Assembly: GCA_030533445.1 (NCBI GenBank)
Contig: CM060075.1
Location: forward strand, 33,309,196-33,373,195
DNA from: Cyprinodon diabolis
Lineage: Eukaryota; Chordata; Actinopteri; Cyprinodontiformes; Cyprinodontidae
Direction of reading: 5' to 3'
DNA: 64,000 nucleotides
A model generated the notes under the pieces. The model had not been told where the DNA came from. It was given only the letters and a program-made list of their open reading frames with translations, and did no database searches. Positions within the stretch are counted from its first letter, which is position 1; each line of letters starts with the position of its first letter. Positions 22,631-34,925 of the stretch are shown one piece after another. Both the position numbers and the translations under genes were made by a program.

Positions 22631-23201
22631 ACTACTTTTTTCCTGATTATGTGTGCTTGGGTGGAGGTGGAAATTTATAAGGGAGACATGAGATCATTTT
22701 CAGGGACAATATTATGTTTTATAGGTTAATTCAAGCAATCAGAAAGCGTAGTGCTACGTGCACACCATGATTTGAGCATCAAAAAAGCCCCTGCTGGTTC
22801 ATTTGTGATGCTTGTCCATATTAAAGTCAGACGCACCTTAAGAGCATCTTTAACTCTCCCGAAAAGCGTCCAGAAAATTGTGTCTAGATGCGTCTGATGC
22901 TTCTGCTGCTCCTGTGTTCGATGGCAGAGAGCAGCTTTGCTATATTTGCTGTGATAAGTCGGTAAAAGTAGTTTTAATATATTTTTAACAGAGAAAGCTG
23001 CGCAGACCCCCATATACCGAAGATGCGCTGTCACTGGGAATCCCAAGCAGCAGCTGCCTAAGGCCCATTCACCTCATTTCCCCTACTGTTCGTGGCAGGT
23101 GGAAATAGAAGTTAGTAATTTTATTGTACTTGGCTCAAACTGTAGGCACTAGAACAATTAAAGCGAACACATTTTGCCGGCAGGTTTCCACATTTTAGTT
23201 A
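22631..23201. other. Gene-free stretch
   Basis: The part at about 22740-23050 has repeat-like character (GCATC and GATGC words, AAAGTCAGACGCACC) but I could not find matched ends. No exon is recognised. Confidence 0.4.
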
Positions 23202-23209
23202 ATTTAGCC

Positions 23210-24512
23210 TAGGACTGCAACAACGAATTGATAAAATCGATAAAAATCGACTTTTAAAAGCGTTGGCAACGAATTTTATCATCGATTAGTTGTGTCGCGC
23301 GATTAATGCGTCATCCGCCGCCGTCGTCATTGCCGTGGGGCGCCTCCCCCATCCCAACCCTGTTCTCCTGCGGCGCTCCCGCAGGAGTCCCTCTCAGCGC
23401 TGCAGTCAGAGCCGCAGGATTGCAAAGGAAGCGCGCATGCGCCGGGATTGACGGCGCAAATTGATCACAATAATTAAAATAGCCTGCGCTTTGTAAAGCA
23501 AAAAAAGTCGTAACATGCAACTTTTGTAAAAACAAATGAACATGGCACGGAAGCTACACTGTTATGATGCAGCACCTGAAAAGAAAACACGTTGGAGCCG
23601 TTGATGGCAGTGAAGAGAGCTGATCAGCAGGGTGAGTGACCATGTTTGTTTTGTTTTAAAGTGGGGAAACGTAACGTTAGTTTCTCAAGTAGCTCATCTG
23701 ATGCTTTCCTTACCGTGTTAGTAGGTTACAGACAGTGATAAGGTTGGCTACTTATTTTACTTTTAATTTCATTTGAATTAGCTTAAGCAGCGTTTATATT
23801 TTTTTTATAAATAAATTAACTTGCAAATTATGAGGGCAAGGCTTTTAAAGTTTAAATCTTCTGGCAAAGATAAAGTAAAGAAGATCCTGCAATTTATGGA
23901 AGTAAAGCAGAATAAAATCCAGCAAGATCAGTAATATGTCAATTAATTATATGCCACATTCCCATGTAAATATCTGTCTTTGGAGGATGTGTTTTTTTAG
24001 CACCCCTAGTTCTCTCATTTTTATTCCAAATACAATTTATAATTTGAATCACAGGGCTATTTTTATCTCTATGGTTCAGTATTTTCTCAAGTAGCAACTT
24101 TAACTGCTGTACTTTCCTGTCTTAAAAGGCAGAAGTCTAAAAAAAAGTCTAGTCTAAAAAAACCTCATTTGTTGAAATGGGGTGACCTATTGTTTGAACC
24201 CCTTAGAGGCTTTTAAAAACAAAAATGTCTTTTTTTGCGCTTTATGAAACAAAGTACCCTATATTTTGTGGATGTACAGCTACATTTCTCATGTAAGTTT
24301 GCATAGTTTTAACACAAACATTTATTTTGTCATATTGCACCAGTACAGTTAATGAGCAACCTGTACTTGTGTGCTTGTTTGTTCTGTCTAAAATGTTTAT
24401 TTTGGAATAAAGAGGTTAATATAAAAAATATTTTTTGTCAGATTCATCGATTAATCGAAAAAATAATCAGCCGATTCATCGATTTTTAAAATAATCGTTA
24501 GTTGCAGCCCTA
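23210..24512 (+). mobile_element. hAT-type transposon with BED remnant
   Basis: Left end TAGGACTGCAACAACGA and right end, inward, TAGGGCTGCAACTAACGA are inverted repeats. Flanks ATTTAGCC and ATTTAGGA agree at 6 of 8 positions. Sub-terminal ATCGAT-rich sequence occurs on both sides. The 1303-bp body retains a broken BED finger at 23510-23623 and no catalytic region. Confidence 0.75.
23510..23623 (+). pseudogene. BED zinc-finger remnant with stop
   Basis: The frame reads VTCNFCKNK, a TGA at 23537-23539, then TWHGSYTVMMQHLKRKHVG, then another TGA. C-x2-C and H-x4-H ligands are in the right order and spacing for a BED finger, so the first TGA is a lesion inside the domain. A strong splice-donor-like CAGGGTGAGT lies just after it at 23628-23637, as expected if this were the 5' exon of an autonomous hAT transposase gene. 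Confidence 0.65.
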
Positions 24513-24520
24513 ATTTAGGA

Positions 24521-27500
24521 ATTAATAAACTGTTTCAATGGAGGGATTATAGCAATCATTAGTAGCACTGTGTCTGTCTCCCTGCCAGCTTCCAGATCAG
24601 CTTCTCTGATTGGTTGATGTGGCGCATCGAGCAGCAAAAGTTAAATTTTTCCAACTGCTTGAGAAATTTCTAACATTTGACCAAAGTTTCCAGGGGAAAA
24701 ACAGGGCGTGCAAAAGCCTAATTGAATATCATTATGCTTTATTTAGCTACTTTTGGCATTTGAGGGATGACAGTTGAGGGTATGGGCTGTATTGTTTTGG
24801 TGAAAGTGTGAACCAAAAAAGTTGAACCTAAATTCCTCTAAACAGACAGATGTAGAATTAAAGTGCCGGACTGAACAGCGGCAACAGAAAATAATGGCCA
24901 ACTTTTCAAAAACCTTGGTATACTGTAATACTGGCTATCAGCTCATGATTACATGTAAGGAGACAGAAGAAAGTTCTGCAGCTTTTCTCAAAGCAGGCTT
25001 TCCTTACAAAACATTGTTTAGTGGGAGCTACTTGTCTTTTTATTCAGCTAGGGAGAGATTTCCAATTTGAGATCTGAAATGTCTTTTCGTTGACTTTAAC
25101 AATCCAAAACTTTTATCGGCACAATCAAAAAATAACTAAAATTTCAGCTTTAAATTGAAAAAGACGGTTATTTAACAGAAATATGCTTTGCAACCTTACT
25201 ACAAAATCTGAAAAGTCCACAGAAAACTTTGACTTCAAATTCTTTTAAAGAGATGTGCTTTTTCTGTCTGAAAATCATACTCTACCATAAAGAGGATTTA
25301 TTTTTTAGGCTGCCTCTACCTGTTCGTAAATCACAAGTTAAGCAGGTCACACCTGTTATAAGTTGCATTTTTATAAATCAGCGTGGCACTGGGGAACTTA
25401 AGAAAAAGACAATGAGTTTACTGCAAACTCCCTCCCCACCACCTTTAGTAACTTTTGCAAATCCCACTAAGACGGTCAGAAGAAATTTTGGTAAATTTTA
25501 TATTTTGGACTATTGTCTACTAGCTTTGATACATTTTTAGCCTCTATCACCAAACAATTTCAAAATATAGCCATAAAGACAAGTCTTTCTCTTAGCTGTA
25601 GAAACATGGGTCAGATCTGACAGGTGTTTCCAATAAATCCTCCATGCTGTTGTTACACCACAATACCTTAAATCACTTCAACACCATCTTTATGGTGGTT
25701 TTTCTACCCAGCTCTACATTATGGCATAGCAGCAGGGGGTTGACTTCATACCTACATACAAAGTTGATCCTTTCAGCAATCTCACTGAGATACTCGGAAA
25801 GCCTCGAACCCGAAAGTCAAAACATTTTGTGAGCCTGTTTCCTGCTTGAAGTCAAAAGCCATTTCAAAAAGTTGTGGATTAAAGCTATAAAGAAAAAAAA
25901 AACTCTCCAAGCTCCTTCTGGTCTTGCATGGCGCAAAAAAAAAAATCATACTGTCGTGTTTCAAAATCTGGCAAACAAACAAATTGCCATGTAGTGGAAC
26001 TAAGCAGGGTCGATATGAATTGCAAGAAATGAAATGTGTGTCTGAAATCTCCAACTCCTAAGACTAAAGAGGAAAAAGACGATGTTATATTTCCGTCCTG
26101 AAACATGGTGATCTTCTTTGTCTCAGTCTACTGCGTTCAATGTGTGAGTCTGCAAAAAATGATACATTTTACATGATGCACATGGGCAGCGGCTGTTGGC
26201 TTCCCTTTAAATCGTTAAATAAAATGTTAACACGCACCATCCTTTGTTGCTACATTAAACTCTTGTGCCCTGATGGCAACTTTACGCACATTCCACTTTG
26301 CGATGTCTGTCTCGGAGTAATTTAAGTAACGTCAGAAGTTTCCCTTGCCTCATCAGACTGGCTTAAAGCTTTTTGTTAGCAAAATTTTTTGCATGTTAAC
26401 TCCAGGTGCCTTATCATCAGAGCGGAAGTCAATAATTACAAGATAATACTGTAATGACGTGCTTTGTCACCTTGTACTAGTTCCGGCTCACCATCAAGCG
26501 TTTTTAAACACTGCAGCTAGTTTGATTTAGGAGCTTTGCATTAAACTGACCAGTTCCAAACATACTTAAAGGTCAACAGAAAGTCAAAATTCTTTTTTTG
26601 TTCTATTTTTGCAAGAATAAAGCATTCTTTTAGCATCTTAATCATCCATTTGTTTCAAATTTTAAACTAGAGTGATTGAAAAACCTGATTCGAGGTTGAA
26701 CATTTTTTACTAAAAAAAACATTTTTGCAGGGGTGATTCTTCAGTGTTGTACTGCATACACATCTGAAAGAAGCACCCAGGCATCTCAGAAAAAAAGGTA
26801 TTTGGCTGTTTCGCCTTTGTTTGTTGAGCAAGGCCACATATGAAGAGGCTTTGAGCAAAACAGAGATTGAATTTAAGGAGAAGAAGACTGAGAAAGAGGG
26901 ATGGAGGGGGCCAGAAAGACAAAGAGCTAGCTAGTGGGAGAGGTAGAGAGATAGAGCACGAGACAAGCCGGCTCCTGAAGAAAAAGCAGGAGCAGAGAGG
27001 ATGAATAGTAGCTCTTCTGCACACAGACACATGATGAATGGGTCTGCAGCCTGAAAAGCCTGAGCAGAGGACAACAAGGGAAGTGTCTGCTCATCCCAGT
27101 GTGGATGTCTGTGGGCTCCAACAGGATGATCCATCTGGGCCATGACCACACTGGAAGGAAGGTTAGGATCCCTTCACCCACCCGGAATGAAAACCTACCC
27201 ACAATCCCCGGAACAGGGCTCAGGGTCAGTTGTCAAACCTAACAGCAATTAAAAGAAATTACAGAGCTTCCTTTGGAGTATGACGCCAGGCAATGTATGT
27301 ATCTAACCGACTACAATTAGCCAACTAATTACCACAGGGCCTAATTACATTGGGCCTCCATAGGAAGGGAGTGGGAGAGGCAATAATGGGTTTTAGGGTG
27401 ACTTGTGTATACACAAGTGATCAATAATTAGCATGATCCCTCTAAAAGGTCAACACCTCACATGAAACACTAAGTTATCAATGGAGACTACCACTGTTAT

Positions 27501-28337
27501 TTAGTCAATTGGTTAAAATTGGAGCAAATTGTTATTTTCTATTAGCAGTTGGCAAGACCATGCATTAGCATGCTATTTCTCAGGCAATGGAATGAAGAAG
27601 CACATTTAAGGGATAATATTTTTATAAATGGAATTTCCTGATGTAATTAATACTTCAACACTTAAGTCTCCCACAAACCTCTTAAGAGCACCCCCAACTT
27701 TATCCTTTGTCATCATTTTCTCTAATAAAAAATGCTTGCCTCTGCTACATCTTTCACTTAAACTCCATTCAATTCATGATGCTTTCTCATCTCCTAATTT
27801 TTATACTTAAAAATACATTTTTTTATGTACATGAGTTTTGAAGAATTAATGTTTTTTTGTTGTGTTGTGTGTTTGGCAATGTCAGGATCAGCAGATACTG
27901 ATTTTGGCGATTGGCTCCCAAAATTATGATCTCTACCATTATAGAAAATCTAGGTCCCTTAAGGACAGATCAATAAAAAAAAAACTACATCAAATATACA
28001 TCATACAAATAAAAGTTTTTACTAAAAACCTGTGGCAGATTCTGTTTATCATATATATAATCAATGTAAGGCCCTTAAGTGTGGATTACCCCCAATTAAA
28101 AAAAGAAGTTTTCGCGCCCCTCTATGATCAATCTTTCTCAATCTATCTTTTTCACAGCTGAATGAAGACAATAAACTGCAGTAAACCTTTCAAAGGGTAT
28201 TTATTGTAAGTTTACTTGACTGTTTTACTGTTAACAGAATTTAACAATGCCATCAATATTCTGTTTTGTTACCTTACCTCTCAAGATTGGAAATCTATTC
28301 AGATAATATCTATCTTCCCTCCTGCAATTACACACAG
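24521..28337. other. Gene-free stretch
   Basis: Nearly 4 kb without a recognisable gene or complete element. It contains A-rich runs (25890, 25935) and a purine-rich block at about 26870-27000. Several short frames exist on both strands, but none shows a domain or exon-like borders. Confidence 0.45.
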
Positions 28338-28798
28338 CTAGCCTGGCCAGCCTGACTGAATTACACGGATTATAATTTGGTCTAATTTGGCCGTTGACTC
28401 TGGCCAGATCTGGCAGGACCAATCACAGTGTAGGAGGCAGGACTTTATGATGCGTGACAGAATTATCCATAATGCAGCAGCGCTTTTCTAACCGGAACGG
28501 AGTAATGTTTCAATGAAAATTAAGAACTTACCAGAGAGTATACCTCATATCTTTAGAATTTTTAGGCAAAACTGGCAGAAATCTTTAACTGACGTTTCTT
28601 CGATGGCTTAAAATGTTAAACGGACTACAAAATTACAAAAACGGAGTGCTTCGCCCTGAGTTTTTGCGTCACATTAGTAGTTATCCGATTGGTTCTAACC
28701 CTGATAAGGCTGACCCTCTTAGTCCAACATTTTAAATCAAGTTCTTCAGCAGACTGATATGCTGTGTAATCCTCCTATCAGTCTGGCAGACTAGGCTA
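28338..28798. mobile_element. Possible MITE
   Basis: Left CTAGCCTGGCCAGCCTGACTG and right, inward, TAGCCTAGTCTGCCAGACTG are imperfect inverted repeats. Flanks share ACACA but no clean duplication was found. No coding sequence. Confidence 0.45.
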
Positions 28799-28799
28799 A

Positions 28800-29728
28800 C
28801 ACATACCTCTTACTTTGAGAACCATTGAAATACAGCAATGGACTACATTTAATTGTCATTGAAATTAGCCTTTAAGCTTAAGTTAGGATCATCTCGACCA
28901 GAGAACAACTGTTGCTGTTCATTGGTTGTTGTTCATTGTTCATGTTAAATTAAGTGGCACCACATAACCATACCTAAACGTATCATTGTGACAAAGAGGG
29001 AATGGGCGATTTTGCAAGCCAGACATGAATGCAGCATTGTACAATTGAGAGCATGATGATTTCAGAGCCTGCTGGTAAACAAAGTTAACATGACTAATAG
29101 AAATAGCTTCAGAGTATGCCTTCTCTTGTGACAGTAATAGTAAAGGGAAGTGTGTGGCCAAAAGTGGGAACACCTCTAATCTGTGGAAGCACCTGGTTAA
29201 GCGAAAGATTTTTCTCAAGGCTCAACTGCTCACAATTTTCAACAAAGTCAAAACTACATTTGCAACTCATTGTAGATGAATTCACCAACCAATGCCCACT
29301 GTTACCAAGTAGGCAGTGGTTGGTGACTCATCTTCTGCATCCAGCAACATGGGAGAAGAAATATTTGAATCAGTTGGTGATGGCAAAAGTGCCAATGATG
29401 ATGCAAGTGAGGCAGCTGCATAATAATCATCTGTTCCAATTAAATAGGCATTGTGTTTGGGATGGCATAACCATGAGATAGGTAGTATTGAGTACCGACA
29501 GCGATTCCAAGGTACTGGCTAATTCATTTAACCATTGAGAATTTAATTGTCAGACATGGACAAGAATATTTTTCAAATGGAAATGGACTTTAATGCAATA
29601 CAAAGAACAGTGTTACATTCACTGTGTTTGTTCTCTGCCATTCTCAGAGACAGAACCATAACCATTTGTTCTAAATGCACAAAATATATTAAAGGATTAC
29701 ATCTTTGCTAACTTAAGAACTAATTAAC
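28800..29728. other. Gene-free stretch
   Basis: An open frame of 121 codons at 29116-29481 (plus) lacks any domain and shows no exon borders. Nothing else is recognised. Confidence 0.4.
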
Positions 29729-29971
29729 ATGGTATATAGGGATGGGAATTGAAAACCGGTTCCTGTTCAGAACCGCTTCCGTGTGTTCCAATTCCATGGC
29801 ACCGTTTGGCAGCTAGCTTAACGATTCTCTTAACGATTCCAGGCAGCACCAGAGCCACTCTGGGCAGCACGACTTATGGCACGTTATTGGGTCTCAGTCG
29901 GTTACGCACACTGTAATCAGTGAGCAAGTACGATGCGACCAGGCGTGAGTCTAGAAAAGCAAAAAATATAA

Positions 29972-30205
29972 ATGGTGCCCCATCTGGTAAAGCAAATGAA
30001 CGTTTGGCTTCATTTAAAGGAAGAGAAATATGGCAACAAGGCGCTTTGCAATCATTGCAAAGCGGAAATTACATCTGTGGGAGGAAATACCTCCAACATG
30101 CAGAAACACCTGCGCACACAACACGGCATACATTTTAACAAATGCCATGTTTTTGATGCCTTCCGGACAGAAGCTAAAGTTACGACCAGCATGGAAATAA
30201 ACTAG
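29972..30205 (+). pseudogene. BED zinc finger of a hAT transposase, truncated gene
   Basis: The 77-residue frame has a complete BED finger: VW at 11-12, Cys26 and Cys29 (CNHC), GGNTSNMQKH and His46/His51 (HLRTQH). All four zinc ligands are present, unlike the other two BED pieces in the window. It stops soon after the finger (TAA near 30203) with no hAT dimerisation or RNase H-like region. The preceding frame (from 29920) overlaps in another phase and reads NGAPSGKANERLAS, so a frameshift upstream is possible. It could still bind DNA if expressed, but this is inference. Confidence 0.65.
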
Positions 30206-30405
30206 TTTCCTACCTCTCTTTGGGCTTATTAAGGGAGTATGACTTTCTCGTTAATCTAGCCCTTCATTGCTAGAATTTTTAATTAGAACTACAAGTAGCT
30301 GGAATTCTTACATGATTCTAGCTATTGCAATGGATGTAACGAAACATGCTACGAAGTTGCTCCGTAGTTTAGGGAGCGAGAGAAACGTGACGCTCGTTTA
30401 TTTAA

Positions 30406-31036
30406 AGCTGCAGTCTGTAACATTGAGAAGAGAGCAGACTTCGACTGAAAATTTGAAGAAAAACAGGTTTCACGCCACTCCCCCACCCTCTCTGCTTCAC
30501 TCATGCCCCACCTCCAAGCTCCACCCCTCTCACAGCATCTGCGCGGCTACCGCATGCGACCAGAAGCGTCCAAGCAGCGTACGCGGCATGGAGTGTGAAC
30601 CGGTAAGAGCGATAACACTCACCTCCAAGCAGCTAGATATAAGATGCTGGTTATACCGAAGTTTGCCATGTAAGCAGTTGTCGGCAGGGGTAGTAAGGGC
30701 AGTTTCTCTTTCGCTGGTGGCTGTCGCTCCGCCATGACTTCCACGCGCGTCCTCCTGACTGCAGCAGCCGGGCGGCAGTGGCAGGTTAAGCGGTGAGAGC
30801 AGGTTCAGCATGTGTGAGCTGTGATTGGCACTCCATCAGACGCTCCTCTGGCTTTGATTGGTTGTTTTGATTCGTCCCGAATTATTCTTTCCAGATTGAA
30901 ATACAGGCAGTATGCGGGACCAATTGAAGCAGTTTTTTTCACAGGTTACATATCACATGTACTGCTGTCTGGGCATAGGGACAGTTTTAGCCAATATGAC
31001 AAAAAAGTGATTTTTAAAAACTTACAGACTTCAGCT
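30406..31036. mobile_element. TTAA-flanked MITE, AGCT-type ends
   Basis: The ends AGCTGCAGTCTGTAA and, inward, AGCTGAAGTCTGTAA are inverted repeats flanked by TTAA at 30402-30405 and 31037-31040. TTAA targets are used by piggyBac and Kolobok elements. It lies inside the hAT element at 29737-31220. The terminal motif resembles that of 53142-53639. Confidence 0.75.
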
Positions 31037-31228
31037 TTAAATCAGGGGGAGATGAGTTTATTTACCGAAATTGTACAGTAATGCTTTTTTATTAAACGGA
31101 TGCCTTCTCCATTAGATTTAGATGACTGTGACGAGAATCAATAAGAGAATCGATAAGGAATTGAATCGTTTCACAGAATTGATAAGGGAATCGGGATAGT
31201 CTTATAAATTCTCAACCCTAACGGTGTA

Positions 31229-32379
31229 TATTTTAATCAAATTTCAGAGAAACAAGTATAATGTTTCAGTGGTGCAATTTTAATTTCTTTTACTTTAGCT
31301 GAGTGAGTTATATCTAGAATGGGGATTTTGCATTATTGCAGTAGGGGTTATTGGCTGTGCATGTTAGTGTGCACATGCAGTGGCTCAGAGCAGAGGGCAT
31401 GACAGCTGAAGCTCCCCTAATCGAGTTAGCTCCGATAACACTAGCAGCAGCCGGTTTTCCAGGAATAAACTTCTCCCACTGAGCATCCACTCTCAGCAAC
31501 AGGATTTCATACAACACAGTAGACCTTTCAAGCATGACCCACCTTTTTGTTGCTTGGGTTTTTAAAAATGCATGGGAACAAAGAGATGCATAATGCATGT
31601 ACACACACTCTGACTACCTAATTAACACTTTAAACTCAGCAATCACACTGAGGCCTTGTTTACTCAGACACATCAGTTATCAATGATTTTAGAACAGGTG
31701 CCGACATGTCACTCAACCTGTAGATATGTGGATAGTTTTCTTGTTGACCTACCAGCAGGTAAGTCAGTAGGTAAAGAATGTCTTGAACGTCTGGCCTTCT
31801 AACAAACCATAAAAACCTCTTAGTAACATAATGGCTCACATCCTCTGTTAAAACTCAGTGACCCGTGTCACCTGTCAGGACACTGAGTTTGCGATGTTCT
31901 TCCAAAGCCAACATGTTGTTGGAGATCTGAGAGCCTTCCCATCTCAGTATTTCTAATATATGCAAAGCTTTTAACCATTCTTCACTTATTAAAATGTTTT
32001 TCAAGAGGTCAGGATATTCTCCTCAAAACTTTCTTAGGCTTTATGAAGATTTTAAAATGTTCCTTGGATAGAGACAACTTTCAACTCATTCAAGTATTTT
32101 CGTCTTGTTCTTGCCCAATGGGCTTTGGTCAGACTTAAAAACATTTTAATAAAAGGAAAACCCTCATAAAACGCATTGTGAGAATATTAATGTTGCTTAA
32201 ACTTGGAAAAAGAAAATTATGTGTTACTTTAAACACCCCTTATGGCATTATGGGTGCCCATACACACCCAACGGGACATTGAAACGCCTTAGATCTTAAA
32301 TAATTTCACATGAAGAATAGCCTGTTAACTGTTATTGCTGAGATGAGGCTAATGAGTGAAAACAGTCCACACCCCCACC
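31229..32379. other. Gene-free stretch
   Basis: No exon or element ends recognised. Confidence 0.45.
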
Positions 32380-32720
32380 ATGGAGTATTCTCTCTTCTGC
32401 CCTCTGGGAAGAGACTTTGCAGCATTCAATGCAGGTCCAGCAGATTCTGTAACAGTTTCTTCCCTACCGGCTAAACTGTTGAAAACTGAAAATTATGTCA
32501 CAGACTCTGCATCACACCTATAACGCTAAACCAGAAATACTGTATATTTACACCGTATACGAGTCTGTCATATATTAATGCTCTGAACTTCCAAATGCCT
32601 ATTTTGCAACATTTTTTTTCTCAAACACTTTATATTTGATCACTGCTGCACCTTAAGAAGTGGAAAAGTTAATTTACTGTCTGAAAAGCTGCACTAAAAG
32701 GACAATCAAATTTCTCCAAG
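32380..32720 (+). repeat. L2-like LINE 3'-end remnant
   Basis: CTTCTGCCCTCTGGGAAGAGA, GCAGGTCCAGCAGATTCTGTAACAG and TTCTTCCCTACCGGCT follow the layout of the C-terminal end and 3' tail of fish L2-type LINEs, ending with CTGCTGCACC and a CAATCAAATTT tail. The frame is broken. Confidence 0.5.
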
Positions 32721-34050
32721 TCTAAGTCTACAAGGTTTTTCTTCATCTGTCCACCTTATCTTACCCATTTTTTCTGTTCTTTCAAGCAAGTCCCTGTAAC
32801 AGGATTGTCCTAGTCATGATACCACCACTTATGCTCCCTGCTGCCCATTGTAGATATAAGAGCAATTTGAATCGTTTACCTTCCCATCACTGCTTTGCAT
32901 GTTTACTACATTACATCCAAATTAGACCAATCCTTCTGGGTCTTTTTTTTAGCAAACATAGTATATGAAAGAAACAAAACACCCTGCAATTCAAACCAAT
33001 CAAAAAATAAAATGCATCATGTGTGATCGACTGGATCCTTTTCTTTATCTGCTGCCTATCCTACCACCCTTCGCTGGCCTCTTGCGCACAAAGGCAGGGG
33101 GAGGCCGAGGCAGAGAAACACAAAGGATTGGGAGCTGTGGGCAAGCCCTGGGGATAGGGAGGGGGTAGATGTGGGGGTAACATGGGGTCAAAGGGGGGGC
33201 ACGGGGGTGTATGGAGAAACCTGAGAGGCAGAAAGCCAGAACAGGAGCTCTGAGAGAGAAAAAGACAGAGGAGGGGAGCAATGGAGGAAAGAGAAGGAGG
33301 GAGGAGGGGATTTCAGGGGTGAGAGAGTCCAACACGACAAGGCCTGGATTTGTTCAAGAAAGGGATTTGATTTGGGAGAAGCTGGGATTTGATGAGATTT
33401 GCACTTTTCCTTAGAACAGAGATGCACATCTTCTGACTACTAAAACCCACGTAAGCCCATTTCAGACATTTCTTAGTGTTATACAGAAAGTTGTAATATT
33501 TTCCATCAAACATTCACTCCAAATCAAACGTTGTAGCTAGATTTTCTTTTTTCTTTGCAAAAAGCAAAAATGTATACATTCTCTTCCAAGAAGAAGCTAC
33601 AGAAAAAGTAAAAAAAACATTTCATTTTGCTGCAGTACTGAATGAAATATAAAACATCCCATAAGATTACATTTTCATTGTCCTGTTCCTATAGATAAAT
33701 GAAAAAGTAAAAGCAAAAGCGAGGACAAACATTATAAAAGTCCTTAAGGAAATAAAAGTGACACAGGAACCATTTCTCTCAGATACTGGTTTCCATGGTA
33801 GCTCGTCTATTGAGCCCAACTAACACACGGAGCATCAACATTAATAGCGCGATCTATTCATTGTAAAGACTGTCAAACAGATTACCATTCTCCATGTTAC
33901 CAGTGACTCTCGATGGGTTCATTGTTAGTAACACATTTATTGGGGGCGTTTGTTAAAGGTTTGATTAAACATTTAAACTACATAGGTTACTATGGGATTT
34001 AGATTAGGTCTGATCAAGCACACCACTGTATTACAACATGTACAGTGGCA
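32721..34050. other. Gene-free stretch with GA-rich block
   Basis: 33080-33340 is strongly purine-rich on the plus strand. The opposite strand encodes a proline/serine-rich frame with low complexity. No domain is visible and I do not call a gene. Confidence 0.45.
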
Positions 34051-34079
34051 TAAAAAGTTGCAGATCAAATGTCAATGAT

Positions 34080-34925
34080 GAAGTGAGAGCGACTCAAGTC
34101 ACCTCATTTAACAACTACCTGCCTGTCGCACTGGCTCCTATCATCATGTAGTGCTTTGAAAGGCTGGTAAAAGAACACATCGTCTCCAGTCTCTCCCCAA
34201 CATTTGACCCGTTCCAGTTTGCCTACCAAGGAAACCGCTCCACTGAAGACGCCATCTCCTCGGCTCTTCACCTGAGGTCTAGCACACCTGGAGGAGATAA
34301 ACAGCCAAGTGTGATTGCTGTTCCTTGACATCAGCTTTCAACACCATTACCCTACTGTACAGCATCTGATAGGGAAACGGGAACAGCTGGGCTTCAATAC
34401 ATCCGTTTGCTATTGGCTGCTAGACATCCTTAAAAAAAGGCCTCAGTGAGTCCGGTTTGGACAGAACACCAAAGATGTCATCACCCTGAGCACAGGCTCC
34501 CCACGGGGCTACGCCCTGAGCCCCCTGCTGTTCACCCTGATGACACATAACTGAGACCCCAGGTTCACCACAAATCACATCGTGAAGTTTGCGGACAACA
34601 CTACCTGGTGGGCCTCATTAGAGACAGCAACGCCCAGGACTTTAGAGAGGAGGTGGACTGATTAAGATACCTGCCTGATCCTCAACATGGAGAAGACGAA
34701 AGGAGATAATCATCAACTTCAAGAAGAACCGGCCTAACCACGCTCCACTGCTCGTCAACAGCAGATCTCACCTGGACTATGAAGACCTCCTCACTGGTCA
34801 AAAGGGCACAGAAGCGCTTGTATTTCCGGCGGAGGATGAGGAGAGTTCTCCTGCCCCCACCGATCCTCACAACCTTCTACAGAAGCACCATGAAGAGCAT
34901 TCTGACCACAGATGCTATATACGTC
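34080..34925 (+). pseudogene. L2-like LINE reverse transcriptase remnant
   Basis: In pieces and different frames the stretch encodes [33 protein letters not shown], a GCALSPLLFTL-like box, KFADNTT (a degraded Y/F-ADD box) and, near the end, LVKRAQKRLYFRRRMRR with TFYRSTMKSILT. These are ordered RT landmarks of the L2/CR1 group of LINEs, which retrotranspose by target-primed reverse transcription. At least several stops and frameshifts separate them, and the catalytic ADD is altered. This is a dead 5'-truncated copy. Confidence 0.75.

Larger units (their letters stand above)
29737..31220 (+). mobile_element. hAT-type transposon with BED finger and nested MITE
   Basis: Left end TAGGGATGGGAATTGA and right, inward, TAGGGTTGAGAATTTA are inverted repeats. 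Flanks ATGGTATA (29729-29736) and ACGGTGTA (31221-31228) agree at 6 of 8 positions. The 1484-bp body contains an intact BED finger (29972-30205) and a TTAA-flanked MITE (30406-31036). The catalytic part of the transposase is missing. Confidence 0.78.

Noticed and set aside
29116..29481. 121-codon open frame on the plus strand
   Set aside because: No domain, unremarkable composition and no splice-site context.
33045..33335. Proline/serine-rich open frame, minus strand
   Set aside because: It is the complement of a purine-rich tract, which gives long open frames by composition alone.
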